Numbered from the stretch's first letter, positions 1-8,465 are shown. The stretch is 19,029 bases of DNA from Gammaproteobacteria bacterium (GCA_029859555.1 JAOUCV010000007.1:1-19029), one strand, 5' to 3'. Made by a program: numbers and translations. Notes: generated by a model not told the origin, from the sequence alone.

Positions 1-159
1 TTGCGATAGCTATACTTTTTCCTGTGTTTTTTTAAGCACATAACGCTACCAATCAAGCATCAGGAGTATAAAAGCCATTTTTCCTGAAATCCACCGCTGT
101 GATAATCCATTCGGGGTTACCCATGCTAAAAACAAACAGCCTCAGCCGGCACCTTGCTT
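1..159. other. gene-free edge of the window
   Basis: No gene can be supported here. The minus strand, downstream of the glycosyltransferase gene, has a 22-codon open stretch starting with ATG near base 123, and another short open stretch running off the left edge from an ATG at bases 39-41. Neither has a convincing ribosome binding site or a recognisable protein. A T-rich run on the minus strand near bases 130-140 follows only a weak 3-bp stem, so I do not call a terminator. Confidence 0.4.
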
Positions 160-1089
160 TCAACCACCTTGATGCGCGCTACCTTGCAAATAGGCCAGCG
201 CCATAACTCCCTGAACATAGAATTTCTTCAAACGATAAGGTAAAGGCCAGTGCACGCCACGATCGCCAATGGCTATTAGTGCCGGTAACAACGGCGTACC
301 CAGCCAGCTCAAGTAGCGCAAGGCCGGGCGCAAACGCGTGTCTACTTTCGCATAGGACATGGCAGCATAGACTTGAGGGTATTGCTGCATGAAAAGGGGG
401 GCACTGTATTGAGCACTGACATTTAATTTCTTACACAACGCACCTAGGGTGTCATCATTCTCGTGGTTCGCTACAACGTCTGCACAAAACCGAATATCAC
501 AGTCTGCATTGAGTAGGCGCTGGGTCAAATCACGGTCTTCAAACCCATAGTGGGTGTAGCCTGTAGAGAACCCTCCCATCTCTTCAAATACTCGGCGTTG
601 CAATGCGAGACTAGCAGTAGTAATAACTTGCATATTACCCTGCTCTGCCTGGGCAATACGCTCTACATACACAGATTGCTGATACTCCGCCCAAAAACCT
701 GATGAGTCGGTATGTAACGCACCAAAACTTACATCAGCACCGACGTTCAGCACCTCAATGTAAGCCGCCAGTGCCTGTGGTCCTTGATACTGACAATCAC
801 TATCTAAAAAACACAGCAGTTCCCCTTGCCCTGCGGCTGCCCCCTTGTTACGGGCAATGCTACGCCCCTGATTAGAATTCAAGGTGACAAGCTGCACCTG
901 CGGATAGGCTTCCCGCACCCGTTCTCGCGTGTTATCAGTAGAAGCATCATCCACCACATACACTTGCATCGCCCATCCATCAGGCAAAACCTGGGCGAAT
1001 ACCGTCTTTAAGGTATCAAGAATACAAGCCGCGCCGTTGTACACAGGGATAACAATATCAATCTGTTGCATTGTCAGGTTACTTGACAT
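160..1089 (-). CDS. family 2 glycosyltransferase
   Basis: This is a 309-residue GT-A fold glycosyltransferase, expected to transfer a sugar from a nucleotide-sugar donor to a cell-surface glycan, lipid-linked intermediate or protein. The N-terminus has the GT2 signature IVIPVYNG (about residues 12-19), followed by VVDDASTD (45-52), which binds the nucleotide, and the metal-binding DSD (96-98). FEDRDLTQRL (about 183-192) carries the acidic pair expected for the catalytic base. Two moderately hydrophobic stretches near the C-terminus (about 258-272 and 289-305) suggest membrane association but are not clear transmembrane helices. Met7 (base 1071) is an alternative start that would begin directly before the fold; neither start has a strong ribosome binding site. 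The gene is divergent from a GT4 gene 169 bases away and sits in A/T-richer DNA than the core genes. Family is certain; acceptor and sugar cannot be told. Confidence 0.9.
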   Translation of the reverse strand: MSSNLTMQQIDIVIPVYNGAACILDTLKTVFAQVLPDGWAMQVYVVDDASTDNTRERVREAYPQVQLVTLNSNQGRSIARNKGAAAGQGELLCFLDSDCQYQGPQALAAYIEVLNVGADVSFGALHTDSSGFWAEYQQSVYVERIAQAEQGNMQVITTASLALQRRVFEEMGGFSTGYTHYGFEDRDLTQRLLNADCDIRFCADVVANHENDDTLGALCKKLNVSAQYSAPLFMQQYPQVYAAMSYAKVDTRLRPALRYLSWLGTPLLPALIAIGDRGVHWPLPYRLKKFYVQGVMALAYLQGSAHQGG

Positions 1090-1258
1090 AAAAAAGCACC
1101 GCTTCCAGCAATCAGACCTTCATTAACCAGATAGTATTTGCCAGGAAACTGCAGTTTCAAGACATCTACAACTGGGCTTGACACATACTCGCGCATTCTA
1201 CATGGTTGCGCTAAGACAGTCGTGCAAACAACACCACACATCATTCAGCTGAATTGAC

Positions 1259-2470
1259 ATGCAATCAATCCTGGTCCTGACATCAACGTATCCCCGCTGG
1301 CAGGGAGATACTGAACCTGCCTTCGTGCACTTCCTGAGCAGACAACTCTCGGCCAACTACAAAGTCATTGTTCTTGCACCACACTATCCGGGCTCACGCC
1401 ACAAAGAAACGATAGACGGCGTACTGGTATACAGATTCCGCTATTCCCCGGGGTTTGCTGAAAGACTCGCCTATGATGGTGGCATCATTGCAAACCTCAA
1501 GAACAATATCTTTAAATGGCTGCTGGTACCGTTCTTCCTCACCAGCCAGCTTTTTTATTTATTTTTCCTGGCCCGCAAGTACAAGGTCAAACTAATCCAC
1601 GTTCACTGGGTCATACCCCAGGGACTGCTGGCCATACTGGCACGCAAACTACGCCTTATACCGGGAAACATCCGGATTCTTTGCACCTCGCACGGTGGTG
1701 ACCTTTTCTCCCTGCAAGGGGGCCTGCTGCAGTCACTAAAGCGGTTCACTTTCCGGAACGCTGATCATGCAACTGTCGTAAGTACCGCAATGCGTGACCA
1801 CCTCATCACCATGGGCTGCGACACTACCAACATTTCCATTCAGCCCATGGGAGTTGACCTGACCAGGCAGTTCATTCCGGACAGGCATGCAGTTAACACC
1901 CGGGACATCATCTACGTGGGGCGGCTGGTAGAAAAGAAAGGTGTCAGCACACTAATCGATTCAATCAGGCAATTAAAGAAGGACTACCCGGAGATACAGG
2001 CGACCCTCGTGGGAGACGGCCCCGAAAGAGCAAGCCTTGTGCAACAATGTATCGAATCAGGGATAAATAACCAGGTTGAGTTCGTGGGCTCCATAACCAA
2101 TGACCGTGTCCCGGAATTCTACCAATCTGCAAAAATAGCTGTTGTCCCCTCCATCATCGCCAAAGACGGCGATCAGGAAGGCCTGGGGCTCGTCGCGGTG
2201 GAGGCCCTGGGATGCGGCTGTGCCACCATCGTGTCAGATCTGCCAGCCTTGAGCGATGTCGTTAATCACGGTGAAAATGGTCTGGTTTTCAGTGCCGGAA
2301 ATGCTATCGAGCTAAAAGACAGTATTCGCTCGATTTTAGACGACGAGTCCCTGTATAGCCGCTTGGTAAAAAACAGCCACCGCTCCGTCATTGAAAAATT
2401 TGACTGGCAACCCGTAGGCAAGCGTTATATCGAGATCATAGAACAGTGCATAAACACGCCAAATACTTGA
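1259..2470 (+). CDS. family 4 glycosyltransferase (GT-B fold)
   Basis: This 403-residue protein has the two-lobed GT-B layout of GT4 retaining glycosyltransferases. The N-terminal lobe (about residues 1-200) starts with ILVLTSTYPRWQGDTEPAF, typical of the acceptor-binding domain, and contains a hydrophobic patch at about 86-104 (KWLLVPFFLTSQLFYLFFL) that may sit on the membrane. The C-terminal lobe has YVGRLVEKKG (219-228) and the donor-binding EX7E motif with Glu307 and Glu315 (EGLGLVAVE). Family members build exopolysaccharide, O-antigen, glycolipids or glycoproteins. The start at base 1259 fits the family N-terminus, although no good Shine-Dalgarno sequence precedes it. The gene is divergent from the GT2 gene and 364 bases upstream of pilB. 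A specific role in pilin or surface glycosylation is inference only. Confidence 0.92.
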   Translation: MQSILVLTSTYPRWQGDTEPAFVHFLSRQLSANYKVIVLAPHYPGSRHKETIDGVLVYRFRYSPGFAERLAYDGGIIANLKNNIFKWLLVPFFLTSQLFYLFFLARKYKVKLIHVHWVIPQGLLAILARKLRLIPGNIRILCTSHGGDLFSLQGGLLQSLKRFTFRNADHATVVSTAMRDHLITMGCDTTNISIQPMGVDLTRQFIPDRHAVNTRDIIYVGRLVEKKGVSTLIDSIRQLKKDYPEIQATLVGDGPERASLVQQCIESGINNQVEFVGSITNDRVPEFYQSAKIAVVPSIIAKDGDQEGLGLVAVEALGCGCATIVSDLPALSDVVNHGENGLVFSAGNAIELKDSIRSILDDESLYSRLVKNSHRSVIEKFDWQPVGKRYIEIIEQCINTPNT

Positions 2471-2834
2471 CGAACGCGACTATAAATCGTTAAAAACAGT
2501 GCATATTCTTACTAGTCTCCAAGAAGTCTCATCCCCGACATAATCATCGGTGCACACTGCAACCGGTCCGAGAGAAAACACGCCCGTTACCCGGAAAAAG
2601 ACAGTCTCTCTGCCCATGGAGGTCATCTAAAGGTCTACCCTGAGTTGCCGAATAACTCTTAGCAAATACTGTATCCGCAGAAAGGACGAAAACGGGCTGT
2701 GCATAACAGGTTGACAAGTCAGAAATTTATTGTAATTTACGTACTTAGTGGCGATTCGGAGAATACTCCCGAATTATGAAATTCTGACGAACATCACAGC
2801 AGAAACACACTATTTAGGATATTCATACAGATTC
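2471..2834. other. 364-base intergenic region before pilB
   Basis: No protein or RNA gene is recognisable between the GT4 stop and the preferred pilB start. A GTG-started in-frame extension of pilB begins at 2748 but lacks family resemblance. A major pilin gene (pilA), which often lies just upstream of pilB, is absent: no short ORF with a prepilin peptidase site (G-F-x4-E followed by a hydrophobic helix) is seen on either strand. The 3' end holds a possible promoter. Confidence 0.6.
2711..2738 (+). promoter_or_regulatory. possible sigma-70 promoter of the pilB operon
   Basis: A perfect -35 hexamer TTGACA lies at 2711-2716. A -10-like TAATTT lies at 2733-2738 with 16-base spacing; an overlapping TGTAAT at 2731-2736 is a better -10 but leaves only 14 bases. 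Transcription would start near 2745, which puts the alternative GTG start at 2748 almost at the RNA 5' end and supports ATG 2835. I saw no clear sigma-54 site (GG-N10-GC), although pil genes of some species use one. Confidence 0.35.
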
Positions 2835-4553
2835 ATGGCGACTACTAACCCGACAGTGAACCTCAGCGGCCTCGCCCGCAGACTTGTTATGGACGGCCTG
2901 CTCAACGAGGAGGAAGCCGGCAAGGCACACGAGATGGCGCTGAAAAAGCGCACGCATTTCGTCTCCTACCTGGTACAAAACAAGATACTCAGCAGCAAGG
3001 ATATTGCATGGTCCGGGGCACAGGAATTTGGCGTTCCGCTTTTCGACTTGCGGGCCATGGATATGGAGGTTGCTCCGCTGAAAATGGTCAGCGAGAAACT
3101 CATCCAGCAGCATAATGCGCTACCGCTGATAAAGCGCGGCAACCGTCTCTATATTGCCGTCTCGGACCCGACCAACCTCAGCGCCATTGATGAATTCAAA
3201 TTCCATACCGGCATCAATACCGAAGCAGTACTGGTCGAGGAAGACCAGCTGCACAAGGCTATTGAGGGTGCGCTGGAACAGCTTGACACCACCATGTCCG
3301 AGCTCATGGATGCTGATCTCGATAACCTCGATGTCAGCTCTGGCGAAGACGATCCTGCAAAGGACAACGATACCGGCGAATCAGATATTGATGACACCCC
3401 GGTGGTCCGTTTTGTAAACAAGGTACTGCTGGACGCTATCAATACCGGGGCTTCTGATATTCATCTGGAACCCTATGAAAAGGATTTCCGCGTCCGCTTT
3501 CGCTCGGATGGCGTGTTACACGAAATCACCTCCCCGCCACGCTCACTGGCCATGCGCATCATTGCGCGACTCAAGGTCATGAGCCGCATGAATATTGCCG
3601 AGCGGCGCATACCGCAGGACGGTCGCATCAAGATGAACCTGTCGCGCAACCGCTCGATTGATTTTCGTGTCAACACACTGCCCACTCTGTACGGCGAAAA
3701 GGTTGTATTACGTATTCTTGACGGCGCCGCCGCACAAATCGGTGTGGACGCACTGGGTTTTGAGGAAGACCAGAAAAAACTCTTTACCGATGCCATTAAC
3801 AAGCCCTATGGCATGGTACTGGTTACCGGACCAACCGGTAGCGGCAAGACCGTGTCCCTGTATACCGGCCTGAATATGCTGAATACTCCTGACCGCAATA
3901 TTTCCACCTGCGAAGATCCGGTGGAAATCAATGTCATGGGAATCAACCAGGTCAACGTGAACCCGGTTGCCGGCCTCGACTTCGGCACCGCCCTGCGCGC
4001 CTTTCTGCGTCAGGACCCGGACATCATCATGGTGGGTGAGATTCGCGACCTTGAAACAGCAGAAATTGCCATCAAGGCGGCACAAACCGGTCACCTGGTG
4101 CTGTCCACCTTGCATACCAATGATGCGCCGCAGACCCTGACTCGCCTCGCCAATATGGGTGTACCTTCATACAACATCGCCTCTGCAGTACACCTGATTA
4201 TGGCCCAGCGACTGGCACGACGCCTGTGTGAAAAATGCAAGAAGGAAGTGGATATCCCGAAAGAAGCCCTGCAGAAAGCCGGCTTCAGGGAAGAACAGCT
4301 GGATGGACTCAAAATATATGCACCAACAGGCTGTGACAACTGCACCGGGGGATACAAGGGCCGTGTGGGTATCTACCAGGTCATGCCAATATCTGAAGAG
4401 ATGGGACGATTGATTATGGAAGGGGGTAACTCCATGCAACTGCAGGAGCAGGCACTTACCGAGGGCGTTGCAGACCTCCGGGAATCCGGCCTGAAGAAAG
4501 TTGCAGCTGGAGTTACCAGTCTGGAAGAAGTTGACCGCGTAACCAAGGAATAA
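2835..4553 (+). CDS. pilB: type IV pilus assembly ATPase PilB
   Basis: PilB is the cytoplasmic hexameric ATPase that powers pilus extension by driving rotation of the platform protein PilC. In the 572-residue protein the N-terminal MshEN/GspE-N domain covers about residues 10-150, followed by an acidic linker rich in D, E and S (about 155-195). The ATPase core has Walker A GPTGSGKT (332-339), a Walker B/Asp box DPDIIMVGEIRD (from 394), and the His box LSTLHTNDA. The zinc-binding tetracysteine motif is intact: C465-x2-C468 and C500-x2-C503, the latter followed by GGYKGRVGIYQVMPI. An in-frame GTG at 2748 would add 29 residues, but homologues begin like MATTNPTVNLSGLARRLV, so ATG 2835 is chosen. 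Only three bases separate its stop from pilC. No retraction ATPase (PilT) is in the window. Confidence 0.97.
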   Translation: MATTNPTVNLSGLARRLVMDGLLNEEEAGKAHEMALKKRTHFVSYLVQNKILSSKDIAWSGAQEFGVPLFDLRAMDMEVAPLKMVSEKLIQQHNALPLIKRGNRLYIAVSDPTNLSAIDEFKFHTGINTEAVLVEEDQLHKAIEGALEQLDTTMSELMDADLDNLDVSSGEDDPAKDNDTGESDIDDTPVVRFVNKVLLDAINTGASDIHLEPYEKDFRVRFRSDGVLHEITSPPRSLAMRIIARLKVMSRMNIAERRIPQDGRIKMNLSRNRSIDFRVNTLPTLYGEKVVLRILDGAAAQIGVDALGFEEDQKKLFTDAINKPYGMVLVTGPTGSGKTVSLYTGLNMLNTPDRNISTCEDPVEINVMGINQVNVNPVAGLDFGTALRAFLRQDPDIIMVGEIRDLETAEIAIKAAQTGHLVLSTLHTNDAPQTLTRLANMGVPSYNIASAVHLIMAQRLARRLCEKCKKEVDIPKEALQKAGFREEQLDGLKIYAPTGCDNCTGGYKGRVGIYQVMPISEEMGRLIMEGGNSMQLQEQALTEGVADLRESGLKKVAAGVTSLEEVDRVTKE

Positions 4554-4556
4554 ATC

Positions 4557-5780
4557 ATGGCAGAAAAGGCTCTCAAACAACCGGATATTTTTACCTGGAC
4601 CGGCACCGATAAACGCGGCATCAAGGTCAAGGGCCAGTTTCGCGGTGGCACCCCCGCCGCCATCAAGGCTGACTTGCGTAAACAGGGTATTAAACCCATA
4701 AAAGTACGCAAGAAGAGCACGCTCTTCAAGGCAACCGCCAAGAAAAAGATTATTCCCAAGGATCTCGCCGTTTTTTTCCGGCAACTGGCGACCATGATGT
4801 CTGCCGGTGTGCCACTGGTACAGTCTTTCGACATTATTGGCCGTGGCCACGAGAATGCCGGCATGCAGGAACTGATTCTCAAGGTTAAGAACGAGGTTGA
4901 GTCCGGCACCAGCCTTGCCGAATCGCTGGCCAAGCACCCGCTCTATTTTGATGACCTGGTCGTCAACCTCGTCAACGCCGGCGAGCAGTCCGGCGTACTG
5001 GAAACATTGCTCGACAAAATCGCCACCTACAAGGAAAAAACCGAGTACCTGAAGGCCAAGATCAAGAAGGCCATGTTTTACCCTGCTGCAGTTATTGTAG
5101 TTGCTATCATCGTCACGGCCATTTTGCTGATCTTTGTGGTTCCACAATTTGAAGCATTATTCAGCAACTTTGGGGCAGACCTGCCGGCATTCACCCGCGT
5201 TGTCGTCAACCTGTCGGAATTCATGCAAGCCTACTGGTGGATAGTGTTAGGTATATTTGGCGGCGCCGTGTTCGCCTTTTTGCAGGGCAAAAAACGCTCG
5301 CGAAAATTCGGCCGGGTACTGGATAGGACCATACTTAAAATGCCGATTGTCGGCCCGATCATGCACAAGGCCGCCATTGCGCGTTATGCCCGCACCCTGG
5401 CCACCATGTTCGCAGCCGGTGTGCCGCTGGTCGAGGCGCTGCAATCAGTTGCCGGCGCTACCGGTAATGTAGTCTATTCCGATGCGGTGCTGATGATGAA
5501 AGACAGCGTTGCCACCGGCCAGCAATTGACATTTGCCATGAACCAGACCGGACTGTTTCCGAACATGGTTGAGCAGATGGTTGCCATCGGTGAAGAATCG
5601 GGCGCGCTGGATTCCATGCTCTCCAAGGTTGCCGACTTCTATGAACAGGAAGTCGATGACGCTGTAGATGCGCTCACCAGCCTGCTGGAACCATTGATTA
5701 TGTCGGTACTGGGTGTCCTGATTGGCGGTCTGGTGGTTGCCATGTACCTGCCGATATTCAAGATGGGTGCCGCAATCTGA
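4557..5780 (+). CDS. pilC: type IV pilus inner-membrane platform protein PilC
   Basis: PilC is the integral inner-membrane protein on which pilin subunits are assembled; PilB acts on it from the cytoplasm. The 407-residue length is normal. After a short N-terminal cytoplasmic segment (FTWTGTDKRGIKVKGQF) there are two T2SSF repeats, at about residues 70-195 and 272-395. Each begins with an FFRQLATMMSAGVPL-like or YARTLATMFAAGVPL-like stretch, which shows the internal duplication. Three hydrophobic segments are visible at about 175-196, 226-243 and 378-402, the usual three-helix topology. It begins 3 bases after the pilB stop, so the two are likely translationally coupled and made together. Identification is firm; GspF of type II secretion is related, but the PilB and PilD neighbours settle it. 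Confidence 0.97.
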   Translation: MAEKALKQPDIFTWTGTDKRGIKVKGQFRGGTPAAIKADLRKQGIKPIKVRKKSTLFKATAKKKIIPKDLAVFFRQLATMMSAGVPLVQSFDIIGRGHENAGMQELILKVKNEVESGTSLAESLAKHPLYFDDLVVNLVNAGEQSGVLETLLDKIATYKEKTEYLKAKIKKAMFYPAAVIVVAIIVTAILLIFVVPQFEALFSNFGADLPAFTRVVVNLSEFMQAYWWIVLGIFGGAVFAFLQGKKRSRKFGRVLDRTILKMPIVGPIMHKAAIARYARTLATMFAAGVPLVEALQSVAGATGNVVYSDAVLMMKDSVATGQQLTFAMNQTGLFPNMVEQMVAIGEESGALDSMLSKVADFYEQEVDDAVDALTSLLEPLIMSVLGVLIGGLVVAMYLPIFKMGAAI

Positions 5781-5830
5781 CACACGCTCGTCTGGCCATT
5801 CATCTCAACCCGCGATAGCTGCCTGAGTTC

Positions 5831-6691
5831 ATGGAAGTATTACAACTGCTCGAGTCTTCTCGGCTGTTTTTTCTGATTGCCTGTGGTGCGCTGGGCCTGG
5901 TTGTCGGCAGCTTTCTGAATGTCGTCATCTATCGCCTGCCGGTGATGATGGAGCGATCCTGGAACCGGGAATGCCGTGAGCATGCCGGGGTCTCTGCAGA
6001 TACGGACGAACAACAACGCTTTAACCTGCTGACACCGGCTTCCCGGTGTCCGCAGTGTGACCACCGCATTAGCGCACTGGAAAATATTCCGCTGATCAGT
6101 TACCTGTTTCTAAAGGGACGCTGTTCCGGCTGTGGCACTTCCATATCCATACGCTACCCGGCTGTTGAACTGGCCACCGCGATCCTCTCAGTGGTCACTG
6201 CCCTGCATTTTGGCTATAGCCTGCAAACAGTTGCCGCCCTTGGCTTTACCTGGGCACTCATCGCGCTCTTCCTGATCGATTTCGACCACCAGATTCTGCC
6301 TGATTCGATCACGCTGCCGCTGCTCTGGACCGGTCTGCTACTGAGTCTGTTTAACCTGTTTGTCGACAGCCACAACAGCATTGTGGGTGCCATCGCCGGC
6401 TACCTGGTCTTGTGGACCATCTTCCATGCCTTCAAGCTGCTGACTGGCAAGGAAGGCATGGGCTACGGCGATTTCAAGCTGCTCGGCGCCCTCGGGGCCT
6501 GGGTTGGCTGGCAGTCCCTGCCGGTCGTCATTCTATTCTCATCCGTGGTCGGCGCCGCCATCGGCATCACCCTGATCCTGTTCAAGGGACGTGATCACAG
6601 CCAACCTATGCCCTTTGGGCCATTCCTTGCGGCAGCAGGGTGGATGACACTGCTGTGGGGAAACGACATAATCAGTCTGTACCTGCAATAA
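5831..6691 (+). CDS. pilD: prepilin peptidase / N-methyltransferase PilD
   Basis: PilD is a polytopic inner-membrane aspartyl protease that removes the leader of type IV prepilins and pseudopilins and methylates the new N-terminal residue. The 286-residue protein has the full bifunctional form. TM1 (about 12-37) carries GSFLNVVIYRLP. The cytoplasmic methyltransferase domain has the tetracysteine motif C73-x2-C76 and C98-x2-C101. The peptidase domain has LIDFDHQILPD (148-158) with acidic D150/D152, and GYGDFK with D214, giving the two catalytic aspartates. About six further hydrophobic segments follow. It lies 50 bases after pilC. If type II secretion exists elsewhere in the genome, this enzyme probably serves it too, as in Pseudomonas; that is inference. 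Confidence 0.97.
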   Translation: MEVLQLLESSRLFFLIACGALGLVVGSFLNVVIYRLPVMMERSWNRECREHAGVSADTDEQQRFNLLTPASRCPQCDHRISALENIPLISYLFLKGRCSGCGTSISIRYPAVELATAILSVVTALHFGYSLQTVAALGFTWALIALFLIDFDHQILPDSITLPLLWTGLLLSLFNLFVDSHNSIVGAIAGYLVLWTIFHAFKLLTGKEGMGYGDFKLLGALGAWVGWQSLPVVILFSSVVGAAIGITLILFKGRDHSQPMPFGPFLAAAGWMTLLWGNDIISLYLQ

Positions 6692-6724
6692 GTATCATCC
6701 ACTCAACCGGATAACATCGCGACC

Positions 6725-7345
6725 TTGGGCAGAGACGGCAAACACACACTGGTGGTTGGTCTGACCGGCGGTATTGGCAGCGGTAAAACGACAGTTGCTA
6801 ATGATTTCAGCGCACTCGGTGTGCCGGTCATAGATGCCGATCAACTGGCACACGAACTGGTCGAACCGGGCCAGCCGGCACTGGATGAAATAACCGGAGT
6901 TTTCGGAAAATCAGCTGTCACTACCGATGGTCACATGGATCGCGCCTATATTCGGCAATGCATTTACTCGGACGAACAACTGAAATCACAGCTTGAGGCT
7001 ATCCTCCACCCGAAAATTCGTCAACGTATCAGAGCCTTATTATCTGATATCCAGCATCCTTACTGTATTGTGGTGATTCCGCTGTTGCTGGAAACCCGGC
7101 AAACCGACCTGGTAGACCGGATTCTGGTGGTTGATTCTCCCGAAAAAGAACAGCGTCAACGGGTTGCCGCCAGAGACGGCCTGTCGGACAATACCATCAT
7201 GGCTATTATGCAAGCACAGGCAGATCGAAGTACTCGCCTGGCCGCAGCAGACGATGTTATTGTGAACGACAGCGATGTCACATCACTCGGCGTCCGCGTT
7301 CAGGAACTACACCAGCACTATATGGAAACAGCATATGACAACTAG
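6725..7345 (+). CDS. coaE: dephospho-CoA kinase
   Basis: CoaE phosphorylates the 3'-hydroxyl of dephospho-CoA with ATP, the last step of coenzyme A synthesis, in the cytosol. The 206-residue length is typical. The P-loop is LTGGIGSGKTT (about residues 13-23), followed by the substrate-binding VIDADQLAHELVEPGQPAL and, further on, the lid region and VVIPLLLE. The start is a TTG at 6725. The frame is the same as pilD, whose stop lies 33 bases upstream, and no ATG or GTG occurs between. The only other nearby candidate is GTG 6752, which would leave just two residues before LTGG and is less likely. The 3' end overlaps the start of zapD by 11 bases. The pilD-coaE-zapD-yacG order is common in gammaproteobacteria. 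Confidence 0.95.
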   Translation: MGRDGKHTLVVGLTGGIGSGKTTVANDFSALGVPVIDADQLAHELVEPGQPALDEITGVFGKSAVTTDGHMDRAYIRQCIYSDEQLKSQLEAILHPKIRQRIRALLSDIQHPYCIVVIPLLLETRQTDLVDRILVVDSPEKEQRQRVAARDGLSDNTIMAIMQAQADRSTRLAAADDVIVNDSDVTSLGVRVQELHQHYMETAYDN

Positions 7346-8201
7346 CTCGGGCACATCACTGGCAAGTAGCAAACCGACAGCGGACAATGCTGGAACAAGG
7401 CATGCCCCGGCACAGACCACACCCCGGCTGGCGCCGGAAAAAATTCTCTATGAACAGCCGTTAAACGAGCGCATAAGATCCTTTCTGCGACTTGAATACC
7501 TGTTCCAGCAGGCTGCCTACCACCTGAGCCGTCAATCAGAATGGGACAGCCGTGCCACCCTCACCTGCGTACTGGAGATTCTTGAGCTTTTCGGCAACAC
7601 CAATCTTAAATCCGAGGTTCTCAAGGAACTTGAGCGGCATACCACCAGCCTGAAGCGGCACGAGCAGAATCCTGATATTGACCACGCACAGCTCTCCGGC
7701 CTGATCGACAGCATTAACACCCTTATCGGAAATGTACGTACCATCAATGGCCAGATTGCCAACGAATTGAAAGCCAGTGAATTCCTGGTGAGTATCCGGC
7801 AGCGCAGCGCCATTCCGGGCGGCACCTGTGACTTTGACCTGCCGGCCTACCACTACTGGCTGCAGCAACCGGCTAAACAGCGCACCCGGGATCTTGCACA
7901 ATGGCTTAGCCACTTTGATGCGATCGGTCAGGCCATCCAGATGATCCTGGGCCTGACACGTGACAGCACTCCCATGAAAAAAACGCTGGCGAGTGCCGGA
8001 AGCTATCAACGCACACTGGATCCCAACCTGCCCTGTCAGCTTGTCAGAATTGCATTACCACCGGGACTACCCTACTTTGCAGAACTGAGTGGCGGGCGTC
8101 ACCGTTTCACAGCCCGCTTTCTGCAATTCTCCACTGACGACAAACGCGCCAAGCAAACCGACCAGGATGTCGAGTTCGAACTGGCCTGTTGTGTCATCTA
8201 G
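7335..8201 (+). CDS. zapD: cell division protein ZapD with N-terminal extension
   Basis: ZapD (YacF, DUF1342) binds the C-terminal tail of FtsZ and bundles its filaments, stabilising the Z ring at midcell. The core begins [21 protein letters not shown], matching the conserved N-terminus of the family, and continues through the mainly helical domain and the later segment with FPAYHYW-like text ([12 protein letters not shown]) and [21 protein letters not shown]. With ATG 7335 the protein has 288 residues, against about 247 in E. coli. The excess is mostly an extra stretch of some 32 residues rich in T, S, A and P before the core. No later ATG or GTG lies in the extension, so it is translated unless a rarer start is used. 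The gene overlaps coaE by 11 bases. A longer frame opening at 7275 is entirely inside coaE and is not favoured. Confidence 0.92.
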   Translation: MTTSSGTSLASSKPTADNAGTRHAPAQTTPRLAPEKILYEQPLNERIRSFLRLEYLFQQAAYHLSRQSEWDSRATLTCVLEILELFGNTNLKSEVLKELERHTTSLKRHEQNPDIDHAQLSGLIDSINTLIGNVRTINGQIANELKASEFLVSIRQRSAIPGGTCDFDLPAYHYWLQQPAKQRTRDLAQWLSHFDAIGQAIQMILGLTRDSTPMKKTLASAGSYQRTLDPNLPCQLVRIALPPGLPYFAELSGGRHRFTARFLQFSTDDKRAKQTDQDVEFELACCVI

Positions 8202-8230
8202 CCACCTTCGCCAGCCTGTTAACTATCACC

Positions 8231-8428
8231 GTGGCAACTGGAAAAAACCAGGCGCATTCCGTTAACTGCCCAACCTGCGGCAGTCCGGTTGAATGGACTG
8301 CCGCGCAACGCTGGCGTCCCTTCTGTTGCGAACGTTGCAAACTCATTGACCTTGGCAGCTGGCTTGACGAAAGCAACCGCATAGCTGGGGATTCAGAATC
8401 ACCGGCCAGTCCGGAACACGAGGAATAA
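8231..8428 (+). CDS. yacG: DNA gyrase inhibitor YacG, small zinc protein
   Basis: YacG is a small zinc-finger protein reported to bind and inhibit DNA gyrase in E. coli. Started at GTG 8231 it has 65 residues, the same length as E. coli YacG. It carries the four zinc ligands C13-x2-C16 and C32-x3-C36 in [12 protein letters not shown] and [17 protein letters not shown], followed by an acidic, disordered tail. The frame opens further upstream at TTG 8189, inside zapD, but that extension ([11 protein letters not shown]) has no counterpart in the family. The start lies 29 bases after the zapD stop. It is the last gene of the plus-strand operon and converges with the MutT-ThiE gene. No terminator hairpin is visible in the 37 bases between them. 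Confidence 0.93.
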   Translation: MATGKNQAHSVNCPTCGSPVEWTAAQRWRPFCCERCKLIDLGSWLDESNRIAGDSESPASPEHEE

Positions 8429-8465
8429 AAGAATTTTGGCGTTATTAGAAGTAAACAGACAATGT

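Noticed and set aside
1..123. Short open stretches on the minus strand left of the GT2 gene, one of 22 codons and one running off the edge.
   Set aside because: They lack a ribosome binding site, family resemblance and length; not supportable as genes.
120..160. Possible terminator of the GT2 gene on the minus strand (T-rich TGTTTGTTTTT after GCCGGCTGAGGC).
   Set aside because: The stem is only about 3 bp, too weak to support a terminator call.
1178..1206. TTGACA at 1178-1183 as a promoter for the GT4 gene.
   Set aside because: No acceptable -10 hexamer occurs at 16-18 base spacing (CATGGT or similar).
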